Source: PALSA-350 sp963834445 (GTDB lineage: Bacteria > Acidobacteriota > Terriglobia > Terriglobales > Acidobacteriaceae). From it: a DNA stretch of 64,000 nucleotides. How positions within the stretch are numbered: the stretch's first letter is position 1; each line of letters opens with the position of its first letter. The stretch covers positions 186,001-250,000 of the forward strand of contig CAWIBU010000009.1 of the NCBI GenBank assembly GCA_963834445.1, read 5' to 3'. The position numbers were made by a program, and so were the translations under genes. Below the pieces are notes generated by a model that was given only the letters and a program-made list of their open reading frames with translations, was not told the DNA's origin and made no database searches. Below are positions 36,630 to 45,018 of this stretch, in pieces.

Positions 36630-36945
36630 TTAGTGGCCCATCTCCTTTGACTTCGGGCTCGACGGAACAAATGTTGTCCACAGGTAAGCTTCCGCATCAT
36701 GGGGGCTCGCGGATCCATTCCACAGGTCGGTACTGATCCCATTCAGGTCATAGACAATCGTGCCGTCTTTGATCGTAGGCTCGCACATCGACCACCGTGG
36801 TTACGCCCACCCGGAAAGTAATGCCATCGGGCGGAACACGTTGTTGCCTGCGTGGGAATTCCGCTCGCCCGTACCGGCATATACATGCACGTGCGTGTCA
36901 TAGTGCCCACCGTTCCGATAGCGGTTACTTGTTAAGGTGCCGGTT
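36630..36945 (-). pseudogene. decayed amidohydrolase remnant
   Basis: Reading the minus strand, two separated pieces of a metal-dependent amidohydrolase (dihydroorotase-like) can be followed: GHYDTHVHVYAGTGERNSHA with the HxH metal motif (from about 36910 down to 36850), then, after a frame change, PDGITFRVGVTTVVDV (36835-36790), and directly EPTIKDGTIVYDLNGISTDL with a short C-terminus to the stop at 36630-36632. The barrel between VTTVVD and the C-terminal strand (about 250 residues) is missing, so it is an internal-deletion and frameshift remnant. An intact relative would have about 400 residues. Confidence 0.75.
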
Positions 36946-37070
36946 GTCTGCGTCTAGTGTGATGCGTCACCGTGAAGCCATTTGTCCAGCCCTGTTCCAT
37001 CACAAATGTGTACTCTGTCCTAACCACAAGCATCGGGCACCCCACGCTGATGGTTAGGACAGAAGTTCTA

Positions 37071-37556
37071 CTAGATGTAGGCGATCAGGTCGATTTCCAC
37101 CAGTGAGTTACCCGGGATACCGCCAGCCGGCGCAATGGTCGTGCGGACTGGAGGAACCTTACCCCAGCGGCCTGCATAGACAGTGTTCATCTTGGCCCAG
37201 TCGTTGATGTCGTTGAGATACACGTTCACCTTAAGCACTTTTTCCATCGACGAGCCTGCACACTCGAGATTCTTCTGCAGTTCATCGAGAACATGCTTGG
37301 TATGCTCTTCAACCGTGCCCTTGAAATGCGCGCCAACGCCGGCGAGGAAAAGCAGATTGCCGTAGGAGACGGCACTGGAAAAGAGAGGAGCAGCGCCGGG
37401 AGTATTGTCCGCAACCGGTACGCACGAATGTGCTTTCTTTTCCGGGCCGTCCATTTTCTTCGCCTCGGCAGTGCTCGCGAGCACACCGCTTCCGGTAGCA
37501 ATAACGGCCGCTTTGGCCGCACTTTTGAGGAGACCTCTTCTGGATTGCGTTCCCAT
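37071..37556 (-). CDS. RidA-family protein with Tat signal
   Basis: 161 residues. ATG 37556 has AAGGAAG seven bases upstream; longer in-frame starts run into the preceding gene. The N-terminus MGTQSRRGLLKSAAKAAVIA has a twin-arginine motif, so the protein is probably exported in folded form. The mature part is a RidA/YjgF/UK114 fold (SSAVSYGNLLFLAGVGAH, HTKHVLDELQKNLECAG, VLKVNVYLNDINDW, ending in GNSLVEIDLIAYI), with the conserved Arg in PPVRTTI that in RidA deaminates reactive enamines/imines. Family members act in the cytoplasm as a rule, so export is unusual. Third gene of a probable operon with the lactonase and the flavin oxidase. Confidence 0.9.
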   Translation of the reverse strand: MGTQSRRGLLKSAAKAAVIATGSGVLASTAEAKKMDGPEKKAHSCVPVADNTPGAAPLFSSAVSYGNLLFLAGVGAHFKGTVEEHTKHVLDELQKNLECAGSSMEKVLKVNVYLNDINDWAKMNTVYAGRWGKVPPVRTTIAPAGGIPGNSLVEIDLIAYI

Positions 37557-37614
37557 CGTCTTACTTCCTTTCAGTTGGTCAGTTAGATTAAGTTTTGAAC
37601 TCACGCCGCAACCA

Positions 37615-38736
37615 TCAAATCGTCCTGAGCGCCATGCTTCTGGGTTGGTCTGCGATTGCAACCGTCGTCTTACCCTGTAGCGCACCCGTCGCAGCGTCTG
37701 CGGTGAATTTGTCAATCAACCCACCTGCGCTGCTCAAGACGTAAACGCTCTTTCCATCTCCGGCAACGACGATCTGCCCGCGCAGGTCGACTGATACCTC
37801 CTGTGGCTGCGAGAGCCTCCCGCTGCGCTCATCCACCCGCCACGCACGCAGCCCTGATTGCGTCGTATACAGCATGCGCCCTGAGGGATGCAGCGCCAGC
37901 GATCCCTCCCACAACGTAGGCAATGAAAACTGCTGCCTCACCTCACCGACCGATGCCCCATCGTAGCGGTAGCAAGCCAGCACGCTCTTCAGGCCATGCC
38001 ATACGTACAGCATCCCGGCGGAACCATGAAGCAGGCAGTCACCGGGTCCGCTGCCATCGCCGGTAGACCGCTGCATGTCCCGTCTCAGGTTGCTATCTTC
38101 TACCGAGAACACGCTCAACCGGTCTCGGCCGAAATCAGACGACAGCAGCTTGCCGCCGGCGCCATCGAAGACCAGCGTATGGGGATGCGCAGACGCCTGC
38201 AACTCCGAGTGCGCCCCGCAGCCTGCGTCCTTGAAAATGGTGTGTGGCTGGCCAAGGGCGCCGTCTTCCTGAATCGGAAGCAAGTTATAAACCCCGCCGC
38301 CATAAGCCGCCACCGCCAGCAGCCTTCCATCCGGTGAAATCGCCATGTGTCGCGGCCGAATAGCGGAAAGAGAAAGCGCCGTGCGTCCCAACAAAGTGAG
38401 CCGGCCGTTCCCGGCATCAATGTTGAAAGCCTCCACACTTCCGCGCGGCAAACCCTCATGCACATCCACTTCGTTGGCCACGTACAGCGTCCGCTGCGCC
38501 GCAGACAGCAGAACAAACGCCGGGGAACGGCTCGTCACCCGTTGTATCGCCGTCCACGTGTTTCCTCGCAAAGAGAAAACACGAATCGAGCCCTCCCCGC
38601 CACAGGCCACATAGGCGAACTGCTGAGCAGCGTGCAGCCCAGCCGGCAAATGCGGCGCAACTACCAAACCAGCGGCGCCGCGCACAAACTCGCGGCGGGT
38701 CCACTCTCCAGGCGACGTTCGACTATCAGCGCACAT
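37615..38736 (-). CDS. Tat-exported lactonase-type seven-bladed beta-propeller
   Basis: 373 residues. N-terminus MCADSRTSPGEWTRREFVRG contains the twin-arginine motif TRREF with a hydrophobic AAGLVVAPHLPAG. The rest is a beta-propeller of the 6-phosphogluconolactonase (YbhE/PF10282) type, with typical repeats: RSPAFVLLSAAQRTLYVANE, RPRHMAISPDGRLLAVAAYG, HPHTLVFDGAGGKLLSSDFG, SLALHPSGRMLYTTQ. Propellers of this family open lactones of sugars. Start has AGGA 8 bases upstream. It begins 8 bp after the stop of the flavin oxidase, which would make a lactone, and its stop lies 58 bp before the RidA gene, so an oxidation-then-hydrolysis pathway on a sugar is a reasonable inference. Confidence 0.87.
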   Translation of the reverse strand: MCADSRTSPGEWTRREFVRGAAGLVVAPHLPAGLHAAQQFAYVACGGEGSIRVFSLRGNTWTAIQRVTSRSPAFVLLSAAQRTLYVANEVDVHEGLPRGSVEAFNIDAGNGRLTLLGRTALSLSAIRPRHMAISPDGRLLAVAAYGGGVYNLLPIQEDGALGQPHTIFKDAGCGAHSELQASAHPHTLVFDGAGGKLLSSDFGRDRLSVFSVEDSNLRRDMQRSTGDGSGPGDCLLHGSAGMLYVWHGLKSVLACYRYDGASVGEVRQQFSLPTLWEGSLALHPSGRMLYTTQSGLRAWRVDERSGRLSQPQEVSVDLRGQIVVAGDGKSVYVLSSAGGLIDKFTADAATGALQGKTTVAIADQPRSMALRTI

Positions 38737-38744
38737 CGTTTTTC

Positions 38745-40271
38745 CTAACCGCGGATCGACATCTTGTGATGAAAGATATTGTTGGAGTCGTACCGCCGCT
38801 TTACCTGCTGCAGAAACGGATACAGATCCTGCGTCCCGTAATACACCTGCGGCCAGAACGCGTATGCCAGCATATCGCTATCGGGATAGTTGATGTAGCA
38901 CCCTTCGTAATATTCGTTCGGGTAAGGAGTGCCCGCATACCGTGCCTCCACCTGCTGCGAGTAGAGGTCGGTATAGAATTCGCGCATCCACTGCATGCGC
39001 CCAGCATCTTCGTCCGCGTTGTCCCAATACTGCTGGAACTGCACCTTCATGATCGAAGATCGCTGCCAAACAGACGTGGTCGCCGCCAGTTCCTGCTTGT
39101 TAACAGCGCCCCCGTACGAATCCACCGCCATGACCGCACCCCGTAGATCCACCCCGGGAACCGTGCGCGTCAAGTGCTTGTAAATACACTTCGCTTCTGC
39201 CCGCGTAAAGTTTTGTTTCATGTAAGACGATTTGTAGGCAGCCCGGCCACTGTGCCCGCCCCCACTATCGTCAATGGTCGCCTCCAGCCACAGAAGCCGA
39301 TCGATGCTGTACCGCCCCAGGCTTTCGCGCGCATCCGGCTTGCGTGCAGCAAACCGCTTGTCGCCAGGCATCGATGTCCGCTTTTCCAGCGGACCAAAAC
39401 TCTGAAAGAGGTCAAGGAACTCTTCCAACGGCTTCAGGTTGTCACAGTGACCGTCCGGATTGCAGAACTGCAATGAGAGCCCCAACCGGCCAGCAGAAGC
39501 GTGCGACAGCCCGAGCCCTGCAAACAGCCCCCACGTATCGGGCTCGCTACCCCGCTTGGCCCAGTAATCCCCAAAAGCCAGCAGGATGTTGGTGAAGTTC
39601 TCCTCCGTCATGCCGGCCCAATCAAAGGACAGGTGCGCATTGGCCACCTCAAACGGCGCCACCGGCAAACGATCAAAAAGAAATCCGGTGATCAAGCCAA
39701 AATTTCCCCCGCCCCCGCCCCGGCAGGCTTTGAAAAGATCGGCGTCATGCTCCTTATCCACCTTGCGCAGCGATACGTGCCCTTTGCTGTCGACGGTAAG
39801 AATCTCCACCGCTGAAAGCCAATCGATGGTCAAACCATGCAGCCGCGAAAGTACCCCGTAGCCACCCCCGCTGATGTGGCCTCCGGCGCCGACGTTATAG
39901 CAACTCCCGCCCGGTATCGTCACCCCGCGCCGTTTATACAGGTCGATGTACGCTTCGCCCAGCTGTTGTCCAGGGCTGATGCGATAACGGTCTCCGTCGC
40001 CTGGCAGCTGATCCGTTTTCAGTAAACTCAGATCGAGAATCGCTCCGCCGGGATTGTTTACGACGAAATCTTCATAGCAGTGCCCGCCACTGCGAATTGT
40101 GGGGCGCATGCCCGCAGTCACCACACGCTGCAATGCCTCGGCCGCGTGCTCGGCACTGGTGCACAGTTCAATCTCGGCCGCCCATTCGGCTTCATTGCCG
40201 TCCCAGCGAAGGTTTCGGCTGCGTTGCAGCAGCGCATAGCGCGGGTCGGTGCGAGTAATTTTAATGGCCAT
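38745..40271 (-). CDS. bicovalent FAD carbohydrate oxidase (BBE-like)
   Basis: 508-residue member of the VAO/berberine-bridge-enzyme flavoproteins that oxidise sugars at C1 to lactones with O2 or other acceptors. His64 in TIRSGGHCYEDF and Cys124 in PGGSCYNVGAGGHISGGGYG are the two residues that in this family attach FAD (8-alpha-histidyl and 6-S-cysteinyl). The C-terminus has the BBE motif: NEYYEGCYINYPD near 450 and YYGTQDLYPFLQQVKRRYDS near 475, ending in MSIRG. No signal peptide is seen, in contrast to its two operon partners. First gene of the operon; ATG 40271 is followed by MAIKITRTDP. Substrate likely an aldose or oligosaccharide. Confidence 0.9.
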   Translation of the reverse strand: MAIKITRTDPRYALLQRSRNLRWDGNEAEWAAEIELCTSAEHAAEALQRVVTAGMRPTIRSGGHCYEDFVVNNPGGAILDLSLLKTDQLPGDGDRYRISPGQQLGEAYIDLYKRRGVTIPGGSCYNVGAGGHISGGGYGVLSRLHGLTIDWLSAVEILTVDSKGHVSLRKVDKEHDADLFKACRGGGGGNFGLITGFLFDRLPVAPFEVANAHLSFDWAGMTEENFTNILLAFGDYWAKRGSEPDTWGLFAGLGLSHASAGRLGLSLQFCNPDGHCDNLKPLEEFLDLFQSFGPLEKRTSMPGDKRFAARKPDARESLGRYSIDRLLWLEATIDDSGGGHSGRAAYKSSYMKQNFTRAEAKCIYKHLTRTVPGVDLRGAVMAVDSYGGAVNKQELAATTSVWQRSSIMKVQFQQYWDNADEDAGRMQWMREFYTDLYSQQVEARYAGTPYPNEYYEGCYINYPDSDMLAYAFWPQVYYGTQDLYPFLQQVKRRYDSNNIFHHKMSIRG

Positions 40272-40308
40272 CGACGATTTTTGCGGCCTGCTACTTTAAA
40301 AGTGAGGA

Positions 40309-40653
40309 TTAGAAAGTGCTGGTCAAAGTATAGCCTGCGCTCCGGGCCACCAGCCAAATCGTTAACAGCGCAAACTGCACGTAGAACGTCCATTCGATCG
40401 AGGTCCAGAGCAAAGAGGCGCCCGTAGCGCGATGGGCAAACGCCAGCATCAGCACCCACAACACAACCAGGCAGGCAACGGCAGCGCGATAGCCATAACG
40501 CGCCGGCGCCAGCACCATTCTCGGCGGCAGTTGGGCGACCACCCTGGCCGCGAAGCCGGCGGGAATCTCAACCCGGTAAGGCCTCTGCAGCGCATCTGTA
40601 ATTCCTGCATCCAGCGCCGAACCATCCGATAACGGGTTCAGGTCTTCTGCCAT
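40309..40653 (-). CDS. small membrane protein, candidate anti-sigma factor
   Basis: 114 residues with AAGGAG seven bases before the ATG at 40653. An N-terminal soluble stretch of about 50 residues (MAEDLNPLSDGSALDAGITD) is followed by two hydrophobic segments (about 57-75 and 88-107). No zinc-binding HxxxCxxC motif of the classical anti-sigma domain is visible. The start lies 16 bp inside the end of the preceding ECF sigma gene, a translational coupling typical of sigma/anti-sigma pairs, so a membrane anchor or anti-sigma function is inferred from context only. Confidence 0.75.
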   Translation of the reverse strand: MAEDLNPLSDGSALDAGITDALQRPYRVEIPAGFAARVVAQLPPRMVLAPARYGYRAAVACLVVLWVLMLAFAHRATGASLLWTSIEWTFYVQFALLTIWLVARSAGYTLTSTF

Positions 40654-41198
40654 CTCAAACTCCTTTCCCTGTCTTGCTCGCGCTGCAAGCCTTCGCGCAG
40701 CTTTTTTCGCCCGCGATGCAGGTGCGTGCGCACGGTGCCAATCGGCAATTGGAGCGTCTGCGCGATCTGTTCGTAGCTAAGCTCTTCCTGATGGTAGAGC
40801 ACCAGAATGGTCTTTTCCACCGGGTTCAGCAGCTGTAACTGCTGCTCTACAGAATACCGGAATTGCCTTTCGGCAAACCCCTCCTCCGCATCCGGCCCGG
40901 GATGCGGCAGGCGGTCTTCCCAACCGCAATCTTCGTCTGAAATCGAGACCAGTGGCCGATCGTTGCGCCGCCGCCGCTTCCATTCGTCCTGGGCAACGTT
41001 GGCGACGATCCGGTACACATACGTGCTGAGCTGTGCCTCCCCGCGAAACGTGGGCAGTGCCCGGTACAGGCGCAGAAACACATCCTGAGCCAGGTCGTCG
41101 ATATGCTCGCGGCTGCCGGTAAGGCGAACCAGCGTGGCGAAGACCATGGCCTGATGCTCGCGCACGATCTGCTCGAAACTGGAATCGGCTGGTTGCAA
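40638..41198 (-). CDS. ECF-type RNA polymerase sigma factor
   Basis: 186 residues. Region 2: VREHQAMVFATLVRLTGSRE, IDDLAQDVFLRLYRALPTFR and YVYRIVANVAQDEWKRRRRN; region 4: LNPVEKTILVLYHQEELSYE, IAQTLQLPIGTVRTHLHRGR with the recognition helix. It begins at TTG 41198; an in-frame TGA upstream (41205-41207) leaves no longer start, and no good ribosome site is seen. It is divergent from a small membrane protein at 41298 and overlaps the downstream membrane protein gene by 16 bp. Target promoters cannot be read here. Confidence 0.92.
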   Translation of the reverse strand: MQPADSSFEQIVREHQAMVFATLVRLTGSREHIDDLAQDVFLRLYRALPTFRGEAQLSTYVYRIVANVAQDEWKRRRRNDRPLVSISDEDCGWEDRLPHPGPDAEEGFAERQFRYSVEQQLQLLNPVEKTILVLYHQEELSYEQIAQTLQLPIGTVRTHLHRGRKKLREGLQREQDRERSLRWQKT

Positions 41199-41297
41199 GG
41201 AGAATCAGACTGCCATTCTCGCCGAAAGTTTCATGCGCCGCCTGAAACTCTGAGAAAGATCGGCAGTCTAAGGCGGTCAGAAAGGGAGGTAGAGCTT

Positions 41298-41723
41298 ATG
41301 GATATGGGATGGAGTCCATTTATGATTCCGCTGGGGGCGTTCGCGGTCGCGGCGGTGGCCATTGTTGCCGGCGTGGTGGGCGGGGCATACAAGCAAAGGA
41401 TCAAGGCGGATCAGCGCATGGCCATGCTGGCGCGTGGCATGGGCGCTGAAGAGATCGACAAGCTCTTGAGTGGCGAGGCCAAACCGATCCGGGACAGGAG
41501 CATCGCCAGCACGCGAAGAACCGCGATCGTTTTGATTTCGAGCGGCATAGGGTTGAGCCTCTTTTTTCTTACCCTGACGGTCATTTTGCAGGAGCACGAC
41601 ATTCTCTCGGGCGCCGCCGTTGGTTTGATTCCCTTGGCCATTGGCGTAGGCTTTCTCATCGACTACAAACTGCAGAAGCGCGATTTATCGCGCTTTGGCC
41701 TGGGGCTGGGGCACGCGGACTGA
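41298..41723 (+). CDS. three-helix membrane protein (DUF6249-like)
   Basis: 141 residues; ATG 41298 with GGGAGG eight bases upstream; the long frame starting at 41103 runs into the sigma gene on the other strand and is not used. First helix MIPLGAFAVAAVAIVAGVVG, then a soluble charged linker (KQRIKADQRMAMLARGMGAE, which resembles a sigma-regulator helix) and two more helices (IVLISSGIGLSLFFLTLTVI and LSGAAVGLIPLAIGVGFLI). The pattern fits small membrane proteins linked to ECF sigma factors. It is divergent from the sigma gene and followed by an SDR on the same strand 42 bp later, so it may share a transcript with it. Function unknown. Confidence 0.85.
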   Translation: MDMGWSPFMIPLGAFAVAAVAIVAGVVGGAYKQRIKADQRMAMLARGMGAEEIDKLLSGEAKPIRDRSIASTRRTAIVLISSGIGLSLFFLTLTVILQEHDILSGAAVGLIPLAIGVGFLIDYKLQKRDLSRFGLGLGHAD

Positions 41724-41765
41724 CGCCCGAGTTTGATAAGATCAGCCCTTGTGCAGGAGCGGCTG

Positions 41766-42515
41766 ATGCAACTGATTCAAGACAAGGTGGCGATTGTGAC
41801 CGGCGCCGCCGCGGGTATCGGCGCCGGGGTGGCGCAGTTATTTGCCGAGGAAGGCGCCCATGTATTTCTGGTCGACCTCGACGGCGCACAGGCCCGTAAG
41901 GTCGCAGACGGCATTCAGGCGAAGGGTGGTTCAGCCTTTGCTTTTCAGGCCGACGCGCGCAACCGCGAGGCCATGGCCAAAGTTGTCGACGACGCGGTGG
42001 CGCGTTTCGGACGCATTGACGTCCTGATCAACAACGCCGGAGTTTATCCTCGCCAGCCCTTCCTCGAAATGACCGAAGAGCAATGGGACACCATGCAGGA
42101 CATCAACCTCAAGAGTGTCTTCCACTGCACACAACTGGTGATGCCCCATATGGTCAGCCAACGATCCGGGGCGGTGGTCAACATTTCATCGGTTACGTTC
42201 TTTACCGGCCTCACCCCTCTGACCCACTACATCGCGTCCAAGGGAGCCATCATTGGCTTCACCCGCTCGCTGGCCCGAGAGATGGGCGTGCATAACGTGC
42301 GCGTCAACTGCATCACCCCGGGCGCCATCGAGACCGAGGGCGAACGCAAGCTGATGTCCAAAAAAGAGTCGGATACCTTTATGGACGTCCAAAGCCTGAA
42401 GCGGCGCATCACCCCGCTCGACCTGGCCCGCGTCTGCCTCTTTCTCTCCACGGAATTGAGTGACGCCATGACCGGCCAAACCCTGAACGTCGACGGCGGC
42501 TGGATCATGCACTGA
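41766..42515 (+). CDS. SDR family NAD(P)-dependent oxidoreductase
   Basis: 249-residue classical short-chain dehydrogenase. ATG 41766, seven bases after AGGAG. Cofactor motif TGAAAGIGAGVAQ at residues 12-24; NNAG near 88; catalytic Ser in NISSVTFF (about 140) with Tyr and Lys in YIASKGAIIGFTRSLA; end motif GQTLNVDGGW. Residues after the first beta-alpha-beta (DLDGAQARK) have an Asp, which favours NAD over NADP. Related enzymes are 3-oxoacyl-ACP reductases and sugar or alcohol dehydrogenases; the substrate is not specified by the sequence. It stands upstream of the large repeat cluster. Confidence 0.92.
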   Translation: MQLIQDKVAIVTGAAAGIGAGVAQLFAEEGAHVFLVDLDGAQARKVADGIQAKGGSAFAFQADARNREAMAKVVDDAVARFGRIDVLINNAGVYPRQPFLEMTEEQWDTMQDINLKSVFHCTQLVMPHMVSQRSGAVVNISSVTFFTGLTPLTHYIASKGAIIGFTRSLAREMGVHNVRVNCITPGAIETEGERKLMSKKESDTFMDVQSLKRRITPLDLARVCLFLSTELSDAMTGQTLNVDGGWIMH

Positions 42516-43896
42516 TCTCGAAAGTTCGAGTTTGATAACACGGGTGGCGCAGGTCTCGCTTTTGAGACCTGAGGGTATCCACAATCACATTCGACCAAAT
42601 TAGCTTTTCCGGGCGCACGCGACCGTGCGGAGTCTAGGGAGAAATGAACGAGCGAAGCGATTCGTAGTCTTTATCTGCTCCCTTCAATCAAATTTGTCGT
42701 CCCGAGTGGCTGACTTGCCTGGCGGCAAGTCAAGGATGGAATGAACGAGCGAAGCGATCTGCCTTTTGGCCTCGCCCCTCAAGCAAATTTGTCATCGTGT
42801 CCCCCAAACAACGCCCTCGGCTTCCAACTCGTTCCTGTCGCCGCATGAAGGGTTTTGTTCATTGGGAGTGGCTGACTTGCCTGGCGGCAAGTTAAGAGAG
42901 AAATGAACGCGGAGAGCGTTTGCTTTTAAAGCCCGTCCCTCAAGCAAATTTCTAAGCCCTTCCCTCAAGCAAATTTGTCATCCCGACCGTAGCGTACCCG
43001 AATTCCTGTTTCGCCATGTCAGACAGATCCACGTGTGCGGCTTTCATTAAGGAAAGCCGCATGAAGTTCGCCAGCGCCATCAACTTCGACAGGAATTCGG
43101 GGGAGCGAAGTGGAGGGATCTGTGGTGCGCCTTTCCCCCAAACCAAGGCCACACGAGTGAGCTCGCAAATCCGGCCCCAGCCATTTTGTTCATTAGGAGC
43201 GGCTGACTTGCCTGCGGCAAGTTAAGGATGGAATGAACGCGGAGAGCGTTTGCTTTTCAAACCCGTCCCTCAAGCAAATTTGTTCATTAGGAGGCTGGAG
43301 GAAGTAGGCCGGCGTTCGATTGGAGCGTAGTAGCCCGATCCCGAGGATGGTCCCAGGCTGCGCGGTAGAGAGATTGGCAAGGTCAACCTCAAGCAAATTT
43401 GTCATCCCGACCGCAGCGTACCCGAATTCCTGTTTCGCTACGTCAGACAGGTCCACGTGTGCGGTCTTCGTTAAGGAAGACCGCATGAACTTTGCCAGCG
43501 CCACCAGCCTCGACAGGAATTCGGGGTAGCGAAGTGGAGGGACCTGCTTTTCCTCCATCCCGCAAACAGTTTCTGAGGGCAACCGCTGCCCTCCCCTTTG
43601 TCATCCCGACCGTACCCCGGATTCCTGCTACGCGGTGCAAGACATGTTCACGTGTGCGGCTTTATGTAAGGAAAGCCGCATGAAACTCGTCAACGCCATT
43701 GAGACTCAACAGGAATTCGGGGGTAGCGGAGGGATCTGCAGTGCGCCCTTACCTCAAACAAAAGCCCCACGAGTGAGCTCGCAAATCCTACCCACACCAT
43801 TTGTTCAGTGGGACCCGACCGTAGCGAAGTGGAGGGACCTGCCGATCGCCTAAACCCCAATCGACGGCCCGACTGTCGTGCCCGGATACCAAGCGT
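42516..43896. other. 1.38-kb non-coding repeat cluster between SDR and isomerase
   Basis: No gene supported. The stretch is made almost wholly of the repeat units described at 42660-43860. The first 140 bases after the SDR stop look unique and hold no clear terminator. Confidence 0.8.
42660..43860 (+). repeat. cluster of modular repeats with three palindromic cores (copies B, C, D)
   Basis: At least seven partial or whole units in one orientation. Long forms have cores at 42997-43101 (B, 105 bp), 43421-43525 (C, 105 bp) and 43616-43721 (D, 106 bp). Leaders (AAGCCCGTCCCTCAAGCAAA variants) occur near 42780, 42935-42975, 43260 and 43385; the GCGAAGTGGAGGGATCTG module follows B and C and the variant GAAGTGGAGGGACCTGCC closes D near 43825. 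A second hairpin family (GACTTGCC, loop, GGCAAGTC) is interspersed near 42711, 42880 and 43203, followed each time by AAGGATGGAATGAACG or GAGAGAAATGAACG. Confidence 0.9.
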
Positions 43897-44808
43897 TCAG
43901 AAAAACTTCTGCAGATGCTGAGCGCTCAGAGCAAGCGCCTCTTTGCGATGCGCTAAATCCCCTTCAAACGCCCGTTCCTCAACTTCGACGCACACCGCGC
44001 CGTCATACCCACAAGCCCTGAGCGCCGCAAAAAAAACCGCCCAGTCGATATCCCCCCGTCCCGGCAGCTTCGGGGTATGAAACTGCAACGGATAAGCCAG
44101 AATCCCCACTTGGTCGAGCCGTGCTCGATCGACCGTGACATCTTTCGCATGGGCATGAAAAATACGCGCTGAAAACTCCTTGAGCGGGGCCACATAATCC
44201 ATCTGCTGCCACAGCAGATGCGATGGATCGTAGTTGAGACCGAAGTTGGGGCTGGGAATATCCTCAAACATCCGCCTCCAGATCGCCGGGCTACCCGCTA
44301 GATTCTTGCCCCCGGGCCATTCGTCGGCGGTAAACAGCATCGGGCAGTTCTCAATCCCGATAAGAACTCCCTGCTCCTCCGCGAACGAAATCAGATCGCG
44401 CCACACCGAGAGAAACCGCGGCCAGTTTTCCTCGACCGAGAGCTTCCAGTCGCGCCCAATAAACGTGTTCACCACCGAGAGCCCCAATTTCCTGGCGGCG
44501 CCGATGACACGGCGAAGGTGGTCGGCCGCCACGTGAGCTTCTTGCGCAACGGGAGAAAGTAAATTCGGATAATACCCCAGCCCACTGATCTCCATGCTGT
44601 GCGCCGCGGCGAGCTCCAGAATCTGCGACACCTCCCCCGCGTCAAGCTTGCTCACGTCGATATGCGTCACGCCGGCGTAGCGCCGTTCAGCCTTCCCCGG
44701 TGGCCAGCACATCACCTCCACGCAGCCATAGCCGGTGGCCTTGCCGATGGCGAAAACTTCTTCCAGTGTGCAGTCGGGGAGAATGGCGCTAACGAAACCG
44801 AGTTCCAT
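43897..44808 (-). CDS. sugar phosphate isomerase/epimerase (xylose-isomerase-like TIM barrel)
   Basis: 303 residues. ATG 44808 is 5 bases after GGAGGA. AP-endonuclease-2/xylose-isomerase-like barrel with the four metal ligands of the family: Glu in LIGIENCPMLF (about 152), Asp/His in LNYDPSHLLWQ (about 200), His in RIFHAHAKDVTVD (about 225) and Glu in AVCVEVEERAFEG (about 280). Family members interconvert keto- and aldo-sugars or related polyols and inositol derivatives; which one here is not clear. It lies beside the repeat cluster and upstream (plus coordinates) of a NTF2-like protein, with no operon partner on the same strand within 200 bp. Confidence 0.88.
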   Translation of the reverse strand: MELGFVSAILPDCTLEEVFAIGKATGYGCVEVMCWPPGKAERRYAGVTHIDVSKLDAGEVSQILELAAAHSMEISGLGYYPNLLSPVAQEAHVAADHLRRVIGAARKLGLSVVNTFIGRDWKLSVEENWPRFLSVWRDLISFAEEQGVLIGIENCPMLFTADEWPGGKNLAGSPAIWRRMFEDIPSPNFGLNYDPSHLLWQQMDYVAPLKEFSARIFHAHAKDVTVDRARLDQVGILAYPLQFHTPKLPGRGDIDWAVFFAALRACGYDGAVCVEVEERAFEGDLAHRKEALALSAQHLQKFF

Positions 44809-45018
44809 ATCCTCCGATTCTAATCAAGAATGCGCAGCAGCATTCGCCAACCTGCGGGTCAATTAAGTCATCGGCCGAATGAGAGCCTTCGGCCAGGCGA
44901 GCCGACGAAAATCAAGGGATTGTGTTGGGCTCGCCTTTTTTCTGCGCTGAGGATGGAATCGGTGAGTCGTGCCGGCGAAGCGACGTCGCCGGCGACACGC
45001 AAGCAGCCTCCAGCTACT

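Noticed and set aside
42660..43860. Possible CRISPR array
   Set aside because: Unit spacing is irregular, the repeats contain internal palindromes longer than spacers, and there are no cas genes.
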